Assembly (NCBI GenBank): GCA_050248735.1
Contig: JBFWRU010000001.1
Location: forward strand, 558,001 to 622,000
DNA from: JACKFE01 sp050248735
GTDB taxonomy: Bacteria > Nitrospirota > Nitrospiria > Nitrospirales > UBA8639
DNA: 64,000 nucleotides
Direction: 5' to 3'
Made by a program: the position numbers and the translations under genes. Shown piece by piece: positions 1 through 8,795 of this stretch. Positions within the stretch are counted from its first letter, which is position 1. Every line of letters begins with the position of its first letter. The notes beneath the pieces were generated by a model. It was not told the origin of the DNA, did no database searches, and worked only from the letters and a program-made list of their open reading frames with translations.

Positions 1-747
1 GACGAAATTGCTCCCTCGCTCAAGAAGGGGGCCTATTTGGCTTTTGGCCATGGTTTCAATATTCATTTCGGGCAAATCCAGCCTGCCAGTCATGTCAATG
101 TGTTTATGGTGGCACCTAAGGGACCCGGGCACCTCGTCCGGTCCGAATATACCAAGGGCACCGGCGTGCCCTGTTTGTTGGCCGTTCATCAAGATCCGAG
201 CGGCAATACAGCCCAAGTCGGCTTGGCCTATGCGAGTGCCATCGGAGGCACAAGAGCCGGGGTGATTGAGACGTCCTTTCGGGAAGAAACGGAAACGGAC
301 CTGTTTGGTGAGCAGGCCGTGCTGTGTGGAGGTGTCACATCGCTCATTCAGGCCGGGTTTGAAACCTTGGTGGAAGCCGGGTATTCACCGGAAATGGCGT
401 ATTTTGAGTGTTTGCATGAAGTGAAGTTAATCGTCGATCTCATTTATCAGGGTGGAATCGCCAATATGCGGTATTCGATCAGCACGACGGCCAAGTATGG
501 AGATGTGACCAGAGGTCCGCGTGTCGTAACTCCTCAGACCAAACGGGTCATGAAGAAAATCTTGCAGGAAATTCAAAGCGGACGCTTTGCCCGTGAATGG
601 GTGCTGGAAAATCAAGCCAATCGTCCGGTCTATAATGCCCTTCTCAAGAAGGGGGAAGAACACCCGATTGAAGAAGTCGGAACGCGGTTGCGCGCGATGA
701 TGCCCTGGTTGAAAAAAGACCAGTTGGTCGATAAACAAAAAAATTAA
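1..747 (+). CDS. ilvC: Ketol-acid reductoisomerase, C-terminal part (5' end outside window)
   Basis: The reading frame is open from the first base, so the gene is cut by the window edge; about 248 residues remain. IlvC converts acetolactate or acetohydroxybutyrate to the dihydroxy acid with NADPH and Mg in valine and isoleucine synthesis. Visible are the family blocks AFGHGFNIHFG, the substrate-side VAPKGPGHLVR, and the metal-binding helical domain with TDLFGEQAVLCGG and ECLHEVKLIVDLIYQGG, followed by the SISTTAKYGD block. The NADPH-binding Rossmann half is missing only because of the window edge. It lies upstream of psd, pssA and leuA in the same direction and probably shares their transcript. 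The call is very secure. Confidence 0.97.
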   Translation, partial: DEIAPSLKKGAYLAFGHGFNIHFGQIQPASHVNVFMVAPKGPGHLVRSEYTKGTGVPCLLAVHQDPSGNTAQVGLAYASAIGGTRAGVIETSFREETETDLFGEQAVLCGGVTSLIQAGFETLVEAGYSPEMAYFECLHEVKLIVDLIYQGGIANMRYSISTTAKYGDVTRGPRVVTPQTKRVMKKILQEIQSGRFAREWVLENQANRPVYNALLKKGEEHPIEEVGTRLRAMMPWLKKDQLVDKQKN

Positions 748-779
748 ATAAATGTGTAACACATTACAGGTGGCCTGCA

Positions 780-1445
780 ATGGCTGATCGGGCCAAAGGC
801 GTACCGGTCGCTCTGGAGGGGTTGCCATTCATCCTCGTCTCCGTGGGGATGACCGTCGGCAGTTGGTGGGCCGGATGGGGATGGCCGACATACCTGCTGG
901 GGGCCGTAACCGTGTTTGTCGGGTGGTTTTTTCGTAACCCTGCCCGCACGATTCCGTTCGGAAACACCTGGGTCGTCTCTCCCGGAGACGGAACCGTTGT
1001 CGCTGTTGAGTCGGAATTCGAACACCGATTTCTAAAAGCCCAGGCCATTCGGATCAGTATTTTTCTGAATGTTTTTAATGTTCATATCAATCGCATGCCA
1101 ATTGCCGGAGTGGTGCAGGATATCCTTTATCAGCCCGGCCAGTTCATGGCGGCCAATGAGCCCGGTGCGTCGACGGGGAATGAACAAAACGCCTTGATGC
1201 TTCGGCGTGCCGATGGGAATAAAGTGCTGTGTGTCCAGATTGCCGGGTTAATCGCCCGCCGGATCATTTGCTGGGTTGTGCCCGGAGAGCAGATTGAAAT
1301 TGGTGAACGGTTTGGGCTGATTCGGTTCGGATCACGGATGGATGTCTATCTCCCGCAACATAGCGTGATTCAGGTGAAAGTGGGCGACAAGGTTAAAGGG
1401 GGATCATCTATTGTCGCTGAGTTGCCGTGCGCGGAGGGTTCATGA
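780..1445 (+). CDS. psd: Phosphatidylserine decarboxylase proenzyme
   Basis: 221 residues, the short PSD-A type. It decarboxylates phosphatidylserine to phosphatidylethanolamine at the inner membrane. N-terminal hydrophobic stretches (about residues 12-50) lead into FFRNPAR. SPGDG and FLNVFNVHINRMP are family signatures. RFGSRMD near residue 185 holds the Gly-Ser pair at which the proenzyme cleaves itself to form the pyruvoyl group. The ATG at 780 is preceded by an AGGTGG ribosome site. The stop overlaps the pssA start as ATGA at 1442-1445, so the two phospholipid genes are probably translationally coupled. This matches the usual pairing of the enzyme with the synthase that makes its substrate. 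Confidence 0.95.
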   Translation: MADRAKGVPVALEGLPFILVSVGMTVGSWWAGWGWPTYLLGAVTVFVGWFFRNPARTIPFGNTWVVSPGDGTVVAVESEFEHRFLKAQAIRISIFLNVFNVHINRMPIAGVVQDILYQPGQFMAANEPGASTGNEQNALMLRRADGNKVLCVQIAGLIARRIICWVVPGEQIEIGERFGLIRFGSRMDVYLPQHSVIQVKVGDKVKGGSSIVAELPCAEGS

Positions 1446-2224
1446 AAACTCAATCACCAAAACGACGTCGAGTGGTCTATCTTATTCCCAACTTGCTGAC
1501 CACTGGAAATTTATTCAGCGGCCTGGCTTCCATTTTGTTTGTTTTCGGAGGAAACTTTGAGGCTGCGGCGATTGCCATTCTCGTGGCCATCGTGTTTGAC
1601 ACACTGGATGGCACGTCCGCCAGACTTATGAAGAGCACGAGCCAATTCGGGTTGCAATATGATTCGCTGGGGGATGTGGTGTCCTTTGGCGTCGCCCCGG
1701 GATTATTGATGTATGTCTGGGCCCTGAGCACCCCAAAAATGTTGGGCGCGGCGGTGATGTTCGCGTTTGTGGCCTGCGGAGCGTTACGCCTTGCCCGGTA
1801 TAATGTGATGGCGACGTCGAGTGCAGGCGAAGGCAAACCCTTTACCGGCCTACCGATTCCCGGAGCTGCCGGAGTGATCGGGACCTTGGTCATTTTCGAT
1901 CACCATGTATTTGCACTTGGAGCAGCGGTGAAGCCGATCCTGGCAATTATTCTTTGTCTGTCCCTGGCATTTCTGATGGTCAGTACGTTTCGGTACCGCA
2001 GTTTAAAAGAACTCAAAACGCACGAGCACCATCACTTCAATTACCTGGTCTATGCGGTTCTGATTTTAATGGCGGTGCTGGCCTATCCCCAGGCGATGCT
2101 GTTTGTGGTCTTTCTGGCGTATGCCCTCTCCGGAGTCGTGGAACAAATCTGGGTGGGAGTGACCGGGTTGGCGAGGAAAAAACCCGGGCCCCAGGAAACC
2201 CCCACCCGGTGGCCCACTGATTGA
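1442..2224 (+). CDS. pssA: CDP-diacylglycerol-serine O-phosphatidyltransferase
   Basis: 260 residues from the ATG at 1442, chosen because GGAGGG lies just upstream and the start overlaps the psd stop; a GTG at 1427 would add five residues. The enzyme makes phosphatidylserine from CDP-diacylglycerol and serine, feeding Psd. The CDP-alcohol phosphatidyltransferase signature is complete: DTLDGTSAR, then eight residues, G, three residues, D, three residues, D (YDSLGD). Several hydrophobic helices follow, as expected of this integral membrane family. The C-terminus is short and polar (KKPGPQETPTRWPTD). Confidence 0.95.
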   Translation: MKTQSPKRRRVVYLIPNLLTTGNLFSGLASILFVFGGNFEAAAIAILVAIVFDTLDGTSARLMKSTSQFGLQYDSLGDVVSFGVAPGLLMYVWALSTPKMLGAAVMFAFVACGALRLARYNVMATSSAGEGKPFTGLPIPGAAGVIGTLVIFDHHVFALGAAVKPILAIILCLSLAFLMVSTFRYRSLKELKTHEHHHFNYLVYAVLILMAVLAYPQAMLFVVFLAYALSGVVEQIWVGVTGLARKKPGPQETPTRWPTD

Positions 2225-2273
2225 CCGGGGAACATTCAACGGATATGTATTGAAAGAGGTTGCGAGCAGAGAA

Positions 2274-3821
2274 ATGACGCGATTAATCAGAATATTCGAT
2301 ACCACGCTGCGTGACGGCGAACAGTCTCCAGGGGCCAGTATGAACATTGAGGAGAAAATCCTCGTGGCCAAGCAATTAGCCCGGTTGAATGTGGATATTA
2401 TTGAAGCCGGCTTTGCCTTCAGTTCGCCGGGGGACTTTGAAGCCATCCAGCGTATTGCTCAGGAAATTGAAGGTCCGGTGGTGTGTAGTCTGGCCCGGGC
2501 CAAACCGGAAGATATTGATCGGGCCTGGGAAGCGCTGAAGGGCACGCCTAAATGCCGGATTCATACTTTTTTGTCCTCCTCCGATATCCATCTGAAATAC
2601 CAATTCCGGATGTCACGCGAGGAAGCGCTGAAACGCGGAGTGGAGATGGTCCAACATGCCAGGGGATATGTGGAGGATGTGGAATATTCTCCTATGGATG
2701 CGACCAGGTCGGATCTGTCTTATTTATGTGAAGTGGTCGAAGCGGTGATAGAGGCCGGAGCCAGGACGGTCAATATACCGGATACGGTGGGGTACACCAC
2801 GCCACAGGAATTCGGACATATCATCCGGACTCTTCGGGAACGAGTGAAGGGAATTGACCGGGCGATTATTTCCGTGCATTGCCACAACGATTTAGGATTG
2901 GCCGTGGCCAATTCGATGGCGGCCATTCATGCCGGAGCGGGTCAGGTGGAATGCACGATCAATGGTATCGGCGAGCGGGCCGGCAATGCCTCCTTGGAAG
3001 AAATTGCCATGGGGCTTCGGACCAGGAAAGACTTTTATCAAGCCGATACGAGTATTCAAACCGAGGAAATATCCAAAACCAGCCGCTTGGTCAGCAATAT
3101 TACGGGCATGGTGGTTCAACCCAATAAAGCAATCGTGGGTGCGAATGCCTTCGCGCATACCTCCGGCATTCACCAGGATGGGTTGCTGAAAGAAAAAATC
3201 ACCTATGAAATTATGCAGCCGGAAACCATCGGGTTGACGCAAAGCCGGTTGGTGATGGGCAAGCTCTCCGGTCGTCATGCCTTTCGGGAGGAAGTTGTGC
3301 GTTTGGGCTACAACTTGACCGATCAGGAAATTCTGGAAGCGTTTGATCGGTTCAAGCGTCTGGCGGATCAGAAGAAGGAATTGTTTGAAGAGGATCTGGA
3401 AGCGATCGTCAATAAGGCGGTGACCAAGGTTCCCGAGCGGTATTCCTTAAAAGGGTTGTACGTGGAAAGCGGGATGGATCGCCGACCCCAGGCCAAGGTG
3501 GAGCTGCTCATCGACGGGCAATTGGTCACAAAGACGGGAGAGGGAGATGGCCCGGTCGATGCGGTCTACCGCACGATTACGGTGTTGACCCAAACGAAAA
3601 GTCTGTTGAAGGCTTATATTGTGAAAGCCATTACCGGTGGAACGGATGCTCAGGGTGAAGTCTCGGTCCGTGTCGAAGAGAACGGTGAAACCGTGACCGG
3701 ACATGGGTCCGATACCGATATCATCATTGCATCTGCTCAGGCCTATCTCAATGCCTTGAACAAACTGGCTGATTTGATGGAACGGCATGCTCGGGCCGAA
3801 CAAAAAATCGGGCTGTGTTAA
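2274..3821 (+). CDS. leuA: 2-isopropylmalate synthase
   Basis: 515 residues from the ATG at 2274; an in-frame TTG at 2250 is possible, but the protein then begins before the normal MTRLIRIFDTTLRDGEQ start. It condenses 2-oxoisovalerate with acetyl-CoA, the first committed step of leucine synthesis. FDTTLRDGEQSPG opens the TIM barrel, VHCHNDLG carries the metal-binding HxH, and NGIGERAGNASLEE is the second family signature. The last 130 residues are the regulatory domain (from about VESGMDRRPQAKV), which in this family binds leucine for feedback inhibition. The length is typical. It sits about 50 bases after pssA. Confidence 0.96.
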   Translation: MTRLIRIFDTTLRDGEQSPGASMNIEEKILVAKQLARLNVDIIEAGFAFSSPGDFEAIQRIAQEIEGPVVCSLARAKPEDIDRAWEALKGTPKCRIHTFLSSSDIHLKYQFRMSREEALKRGVEMVQHARGYVEDVEYSPMDATRSDLSYLCEVVEAVIEAGARTVNIPDTVGYTTPQEFGHIIRTLRERVKGIDRAIISVHCHNDLGLAVANSMAAIHAGAGQVECTINGIGERAGNASLEEIAMGLRTRKDFYQADTSIQTEEISKTSRLVSNITGMVVQPNKAIVGANAFAHTSGIHQDGLLKEKITYEIMQPETIGLTQSRLVMGKLSGRHAFREEVVRLGYNLTDQEILEAFDRFKRLADQKKELFEEDLEAIVNKAVTKVPERYSLKGLYVESGMDRRPQAKVELLIDGQLVTKTGEGDGPVDAVYRTITVLTQTKSLLKAYIVKAITGGTDAQGEVSVRVEENGETVTGHGSDTDIIIASAQAYLNALNKLADLMERHARAEQKIGLC

Positions 3822-3907
3822 AGGCCTTTAGGTTTCAGATTGGTGGCATGTCGTAGAGGTTTTCCCTCCCGCTGGTCATCTCTGACCTCTCCGTGATCCC
3901 ATGATGG

Positions 3908-3938
3908 TTGAAGTTGTCTGCACGCCGTAACCTATGAT
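3908..3938 (+). promoter_or_regulatory. Possible sigma-70 promoter for leuB
   Basis: In the 150-base gap between leuA and leuB, TTGAAG (3908-3913) and TATGAT (3933-3938) are separated by 19 bases. The spacing is longer than ideal, so this is only a plausible promoter. It would give leuB and the following NHL-repeat gene a transcript independent of leuA. Confidence 0.3.
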
Positions 3939-3971
3939 TATATTCTCTATGGTCTGTATGTTGAGGAAACT

Positions 3972-5048
3972 ATGAAAAAACGAATTACCGTGTTGTCCGG
4001 AGACGGGATCGGACGCGAAATTGTTCCACAAGCTATTCGGGTTCTGGAAGCGATTGGTCAAACTTTCGGCCATCAGTTTGAATTTCAGCATGCGCCAATC
4101 GGAGGGGAAGCCATTGATGCCACCGGGTATCCTCTGCCCCCGGACACCTTGGCGCTGGCCAAGTCTGCCGATGCCGTATTGTTGGGAGCCGTCGGCGGCC
4201 CAAAATGGGAAGGCCTGGAATACGAGCGAAGGCCGGAACGTGCGTTATTAGGCATTCGAGAGCAATTGGGGCTTTTCGCCAATCTGCGACCCGCAAAAAT
4301 CTATTCAGCCTTAATCGGAGCCTCAACTCTCAAGCCGGAGGTGATCGAGGGCATTGATGTTCTGGTCGTGCGGGAATTGACCGGAGGAATCTATTTCGGG
4401 AAACCGAAGGGGATTGAGGCGACCGCGACCGGACATCGGGGATTCAATACCGAAGTCTACACGACGGAAGAGATTCGTCGGATCGCGGAGGTGGCGTTTC
4501 AAGCAGCCAGAAAACGACGAAAGCTGGTGACCTCCATAGACAAAGCGAACGTGTTGGAATCATCTGAATTATGGCGCCGGGAGGTCATCGCGGTTCACAA
4601 AAAGTATCCCGATGTCGAATTACGCCATATGTATGTCGATAACTGTGCTATGCAGCTGGTCCGCTATCCCAAGCAATTCGATGTCATTGTGACGACCAAT
4701 ATGTTCGGAGATATTTTGAGCGACGAGGCCGCGATGCTGACCGGTTCCATTGGGATGTTGCCCTCGGCCAGTGTCGGTTCCACCGTCGGCATGTACGAGC
4801 CCATTCATGGCAGCGCGCCGGACATCGCCGGAAAAAATCTGGCCAATCCGATCGGGACCATTGCCTCGGCCGCCATGATGTTGGCCTATTCCTTCGATCT
4901 CACCAAAGAAGCCGCCGTGATCGAGGAGGCCATCCAAAAAACCTTAGTGCAGGGATATCGAACCAAGGATATTGAAAGCCCGGGAACCACGTTGGTGGGA
5001 ACCAAGGAAATGAGCGACCACATCTTACAAAACCTGGGTGGCCGGTAA
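3972..5048 (+). CDS. leuB: 3-isopropylmalate dehydrogenase
   Basis: 358 residues, normal for the family. The enzyme oxidises and decarboxylates 3-isopropylmalate with NAD in leucine synthesis. The start ATG at 3972 follows GAGGAAAC. The N-terminal GDGIGREIVPQA, the central DKANVLESS block, the metal-site segment around SDEAAMLTGSIGMLPSASVG and EPIHGSAPDIAGKNLANP are all intact. It follows leuA at 150 bases, while leuC and leuD are not in this window. Confidence 0.96.
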   Translation: MKKRITVLSGDGIGREIVPQAIRVLEAIGQTFGHQFEFQHAPIGGEAIDATGYPLPPDTLALAKSADAVLLGAVGGPKWEGLEYERRPERALLGIREQLGLFANLRPAKIYSALIGASTLKPEVIEGIDVLVVRELTGGIYFGKPKGIEATATGHRGFNTEVYTTEEIRRIAEVAFQAARKRRKLVTSIDKANVLESSELWRREVIAVHKKYPDVELRHMYVDNCAMQLVRYPKQFDVIVTTNMFGDILSDEAAMLTGSIGMLPSASVGSTVGMYEPIHGSAPDIAGKNLANPIGTIASAAMMLAYSFDLTKEAAVIEEAIQKTLVQGYRTKDIESPGTTLVGTKEMSDHILQNLGGR

Positions 5049-5050
5049 TC

Positions 5051-6262
5051 ATGTTTGGAGATTGGAAGTCAGGGGTCATTGGCACGCTGGCGGGAACCGG
5101 TGAGCCGGGATATAGCGGTCATGGTGGTCCGGGGTGGAAGGCTGCCCTGAATGAGCCGAAAAATGTGTGTTTTGATGCCGTGGGCAATTTGTTGATTGCC
5201 GATTCGGAAAATCACGTCATTCGTCGCATTCTACAAGCGACCGGCGTGATCGAAACGGTGGCGGGTAGGAGCCCTCTCAGTCAATCCCAACCATCAGTGC
5301 CTACGCCCTTTCCGACTCAACACACCGAAGAGGAGGAAGAAGTCGATCCTCTTGCGGATGTTGATGAATCGCCTGAAAAGGCCTATTCTCAAACCCCCGA
5401 TCTCAGTGGAACCGTGCGCTATGTGATTGGGCAGGGGCTTCAACGGGACCGTTTTGCGGGGGATGAAGGCCCGGCCACCAAGGCCATATTGAATTTTCCC
5501 TCCGCTGTGGCCGTGAATGCCGAGGGAGATATTTTTATCGCGGATACCTTTAACCATCGTATTCGCAAAGTGAATCCCACGTCAGGAACGATTCATACGA
5601 TTGCGGGAACCGGAAACACGAAATGGAGTGGGGATGGAGGCCCGGCCCTAGAAGCCACCTTCAATGAACCGGTGGCTCTCGCGGTTGATGGGACCCGACT
5701 CTATATTGCCGATCAGAGTAACAACCGGATCCGTCTTTTGGATCTGGAAACAGGCGTGTTGAGCACAATCGCCGGCACAGGAGAAACCGGATACAATGGA
5801 GATGGGATGCCTGCACTGGAAGCCAGTCTGGCGGGGCCAAGCGGATTGACCCTGGATCAGGAAGGGCATCTCTATGTCGCGGATACGTTTAACGGGCGAA
5901 TACGAAAAATTGACCGGCAGACCGGGATCATGACCTCGGTAGTGGGTGACGGATCCGAGTTTCGATATGAACGTGGAGTCAATGATGCCTCGACCGCCCT
6001 GTCCCGACCCTATGGGATCGCCGTCACGGCAACGGGAGGAATTCTGATTACCGATTCGGATAATCATCTTCTCCGGTATTGGGATGTTGAGAAAAAATCG
6101 ATGAGCGTGAAGGCGGGGAATGGACAGGCAGGATTTGGCGGTGATGGGGCTGCAGCCGAAACGAGCAATCTGAATTATCCCTTCGGGGTGGCCGTCGATA
6201 CGTGGGGGAATATTGCGATTGCGGATACCTTTAATCATCGCATCCGCTTCATTGGTCACTGA
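5051..6262 (+). CDS. NHL-repeat beta-propeller protein
   Basis: 403 residues, starting two bases after the leuB stop, so probably co-transcribed. Six NHL repeats can be read, each with a GTG/GDG turn, a hydrophobic block and an (I/V)AD(T/S)xNHRIR strand, for example IADTFNHRIRKVN, IADQSNNRIRLLD and IADTFNHRIRF at the end. This is enough for one six-bladed propeller. Between blades one and two (about residues 80-120) is an inserted low-complexity acidic segment containing EEEEEVDPLADVDES. No signal peptide is seen, so the protein is probably cytoplasmic. The role is unknown; NHL propellers usually bind ligands or proteins, and placement beside leuB does not by itself indicate a leucine function. 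Confidence 0.85.
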   Translation: MFGDWKSGVIGTLAGTGEPGYSGHGGPGWKAALNEPKNVCFDAVGNLLIADSENHVIRRILQATGVIETVAGRSPLSQSQPSVPTPFPTQHTEEEEEVDPLADVDESPEKAYSQTPDLSGTVRYVIGQGLQRDRFAGDEGPATKAILNFPSAVAVNAEGDIFIADTFNHRIRKVNPTSGTIHTIAGTGNTKWSGDGGPALEATFNEPVALAVDGTRLYIADQSNNRIRLLDLETGVLSTIAGTGETGYNGDGMPALEASLAGPSGLTLDQEGHLYVADTFNGRIRKIDRQTGIMTSVVGDGSEFRYERGVNDASTALSRPYGIAVTATGGILITDSDNHLLRYWDVEKKSMSVKAGNGQAGFGGDGAAAETSNLNYPFGVAVDTWGNIAIADTFNHRIRFIGH

Positions 6263-6294
6263 GCCGGGTTTGTTTCAAAGGAATATCCTGAACG

Positions 6295-7305
6295 ATGAAC
6301 AGAAAATCCGAATACACCGTAGCGGTCGTCGGAGCGACCGGCGCGGTGGGGACAGAAATGATCCAGGTTCTGGAGGAACGGAAGTTTCCGGTCAAGGCAC
6401 TGGTACCGTTGGCCTCCGACCGGTCGGAGGGTTTGACTGTGGAGTTTCAGGGTCAGGAGATCCCTGTGAAGGTGTTAAAGCCTGATTCTTTTACCGGAGT
6501 GGATGTGGCCCTGTTTTCGGCCGGTGCGGGAATCAGCAAAGAGTTTGCTCCCATTGCGGTCCAAGCGGGAGCGGTGGTCATTGATAACAGTGCGGCCTGG
6601 CGGATGGATCCCAACGTGCCGTTGGTGGTGCCGGAGGTCAATGCCTATGCCCTGGCCAACCACAAGGGCCTGATCGCCAATCCCAATTGCTCGACCATTC
6701 AAATGGTGGTGGCGTTGAAGCCGCTTCATGATGCGGCCCGGATCAAACGAATCGTGGTCACCACCTTCCAATCCGTCTCGGGAACCGGCAAAGATGCCAT
6801 GGAGGAACTTTCCGATCAGACCCGTCGGTTGTTGAGCTTCGGAGATGTCAAAACTGAAGTCTATCCTCATCAAATTGCCTTCAACTGCCTGCCGCACATC
6901 GATGAATTTTTGGCGAACGGGTATACCAAGGAAGAGATGAAAATGCTTCACGAGACGCGGAAGATCATGGATGACCCGTCGATTCAAGTCACCGCGACCA
7001 CCGTACGGGTTCCCGTGTTCGTGTGCCATGCAGAAGCGGTGAATATTGAAACCGAAAACAAGCTCACGGTGACTGAAGCCCGTGCGCTATTGGCCGCGGC
7101 CCCCGGTATCCAGGTCTATGATGATCCCGAGCGGAAACTCTATCCGCTGCCGATTGATGTGGCCGGAACCGATGCGGTATATGTCGGGCGCATCCGGGAA
7201 GATGAGTCGATTCCCAAAGGGTTGAATCTTTGGGTGGTGGCGGATAATTTACGCAAAGGCGCGGCGTTGAACGCTGTGCAAATTGCGGAGGCCATTTTTC
7301 GGTAA
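6295..7305 (+). CDS. asd: Aspartate-semialdehyde dehydrogenase
   Basis: 336 residues. It reduces aspartyl phosphate with NADPH to aspartate semialdehyde, the branch point to lysine/diaminopimelate, threonine and methionine. The N-terminal VAVVGATGAVGTEM is the nucleotide-binding turn; NPNCST contains the catalytic cysteine; SVSGTGKDAMEEL and the HAEAVNIE segment with the acid/base histidine are present. Length and order fit the Gram-positive/Nitrospirota-type Asd. It is 32 bases after the NHL gene, within the same directional cluster. Confidence 0.95.
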   Translation: MNRKSEYTVAVVGATGAVGTEMIQVLEERKFPVKALVPLASDRSEGLTVEFQGQEIPVKVLKPDSFTGVDVALFSAGAGISKEFAPIAVQAGAVVIDNSAAWRMDPNVPLVVPEVNAYALANHKGLIANPNCSTIQMVVALKPLHDAARIKRIVVTTFQSVSGTGKDAMEELSDQTRRLLSFGDVKTEVYPHQIAFNCLPHIDEFLANGYTKEEMKMLHETRKIMDDPSIQVTATTVRVPVFVCHAEAVNIETENKLTVTEARALLAAAPGIQVYDDPERKLYPLPIDVAGTDAVYVGRIREDESIPKGLNLWVVADNLRKGAALNAVQIAEAIFR

Positions 7306-7324
7306 ACGCATTCGGGGACCGGTG

Positions 7325-7570
7325 ATGATCGACATGAGTGGAATGGGAAAAATCCTGGCCCTCATGGGTATCGTGTTGGTGGTCCTGGGTGTGTTCCTCA
7401 TGATCCTGGGAAAGTGGTCGGGATCGGACAGCAGCTTGGGATGGTTGGGCCGGCTGCCCGGCGATTTCGTCATTAAACGGGATTCTTTTACCTTTTATTT
7501 CCCCCTGGCCACCAGTATTGTGCTGAGCCTGGTGGGAAGCCTGATCCTCTATCTGTTCTTCCGGCGGTAA
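7325..7570 (+). CDS. DUF2905 family small membrane protein
   Basis: 81 residues from the ATG at 7325 (longer starts would overlap asd). Two transmembrane helices flank the conserved LGRLPGDFVIKRDSFTFYF block, which identifies the DUF2905 family; the end is FPLATSIVLSLVGSLILYLFF. The function of the family is not known. In many bacteria this gene sits beside spoIID-like and queA genes near ruvA/ruvB, and here it directly precedes the same pair, so the neighbourhood is conserved. Confidence 0.85.
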   Translation: MIDMSGMGKILALMGIVLVVLGVFLMILGKWSGSDSSLGWLGRLPGDFVIKRDSFTFYFPLATSIVLSLVGSLILYLFFRR

Positions 7571-7576
7571 AGACTA

Positions 7577-8767
7577 ATGACGCATTCTTTTCGACTACGG
7601 ATGGCCTTTATCCTGCTGATAGCAGCGGGACTTGTTGTTCTGACAGTTACCAGTCAGGCTTCCGAGTCCCATGTGCGGGTCGGGTTAGCCGAAGGCGTCA
7701 CCTCTCTCACCGTCTCCAGTGCCGATACCTTCTCGCTCCGTCTTCCCTCGGGAAAATCCTATCGAGTCTCCGGCTCGGTCCTTATCCGTCGAAACGCCAA
7801 CGGCTGGCAATTAAACGACCGGGATGTCTCTGATCCGCAGGTGCGTGTTGTCGGGCAAGGAGAAGTTATTCAGCTTCGAGCCATGAAAGGCGCTAACGGA
7901 TCAGGGCAGGAACGAACCTGGCAGGTGTTGGGACCTCTTGAATTGGTGGGCATCGGGAATAGCATGACGGTCATTAGTCTTGTGCCTCTGGAAGCCTATG
8001 TGGGCGGGGTGGTGTCAGGAGAGGTCAGCCCCAAATGGCCGATTGAATCCTTGAAAGCCCAAGCGGTGGCCGCCAGGACGTATGTGATGTATAAAAAAAT
8101 GGAAAATCAGCAGCAACTCTTTGATGTGCTGGCCAGTGTCCAGGATCAAGTCTATCGCGGCCATTCCGTACGTCCCGAATCGATTGAACAGGCCATTCAA
8201 TCTACGAGGGGGCAGGTGTTGACCTATGAGAACCGGCCGATTTTTGCGGCCTATTCCTCGACCGCTGCCGGTCCGACCGAGGATGCCCTTTATGTCTGGG
8301 CCCTGGACCTGCCCTACCTCAAGGGGGTGGCTTGTCCCTTCGATGAACAGGCCCCGCGCTATGAGTGGCAAACCGCGTTTACCTTCGACTATCTGGAACA
8401 ACAGCTTCGGAAGGAGGGCTATGAGGTCGGGACGGTCGCTACGCTGACCCCCTACACCATGACGCCGTCAGGGCGGGTTGACCGAGTACGGATTCTTCAT
8501 TCAAAAGGAGAAGTCATTCTTCGCGGGCAGGATCTCCGCCGGGTCATCGGCTATTCAAAAATTTTCAGCACGCAGTTTACCATTCAAAAACTTGGAGCCG
8601 AGGTGGTGATTGTCGGACGGGGAGCGGGCCATGCTGTGGGACTCTGCCAATGGGGCATGCGGGAAATGGCCAACCTGGGCTATGACTATCAATCCATTCT
8701 TCGTCACTATTATCCCGGTACCGCGCTACTGCCGCTTGACCGGGTCCTGCTCACCTCGGCCAATTAG
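7577..8767 (+). CDS. SpoIID/LytB-domain protein (putative peptidoglycan lytic transglycosylase)
   Basis: 396 residues with an N-terminal signal segment (about residues 10-30, hydrophobic, ending TSQASES), so exported. A beta-rich N-terminal domain is followed by the SpoIID domain: GEVSPKWPIESLKAQAVAAR, with the glutamate that is catalytic in SpoIID, then AYSSTAAGPTEDA, and the C-terminal GAGHAVGLCQWGM and YYPGT blocks. Family members cleave glycan strands from which stem peptides have been removed. It starts six bases after the DUF2905 gene and is followed by queA, a common arrangement. This organism is not expected to sporulate, so a cell-wall or division role is likely. Confidence 0.9.
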   Translation: MTHSFRLRMAFILLIAAGLVVLTVTSQASESHVRVGLAEGVTSLTVSSADTFSLRLPSGKSYRVSGSVLIRRNANGWQLNDRDVSDPQVRVVGQGEVIQLRAMKGANGSGQERTWQVLGPLELVGIGNSMTVISLVPLEAYVGGVVSGEVSPKWPIESLKAQAVAARTYVMYKKMENQQQLFDVLASVQDQVYRGHSVRPESIEQAIQSTRGQVLTYENRPIFAAYSSTAAGPTEDALYVWALDLPYLKGVACPFDEQAPRYEWQTAFTFDYLEQQLRKEGYEVGTVATLTPYTMTPSGRVDRVRILHSKGEVILRGQDLRRVIGYSKIFSTQFTIQKLGAEVVIVGRGAGHAVGLCQWGMREMANLGYDYQSILRHYYPGTALLPLDRVLLTSAN

Positions 8768-8795
8768 ACCGGGATCGCCGTTCCGGTCGCCTCCC

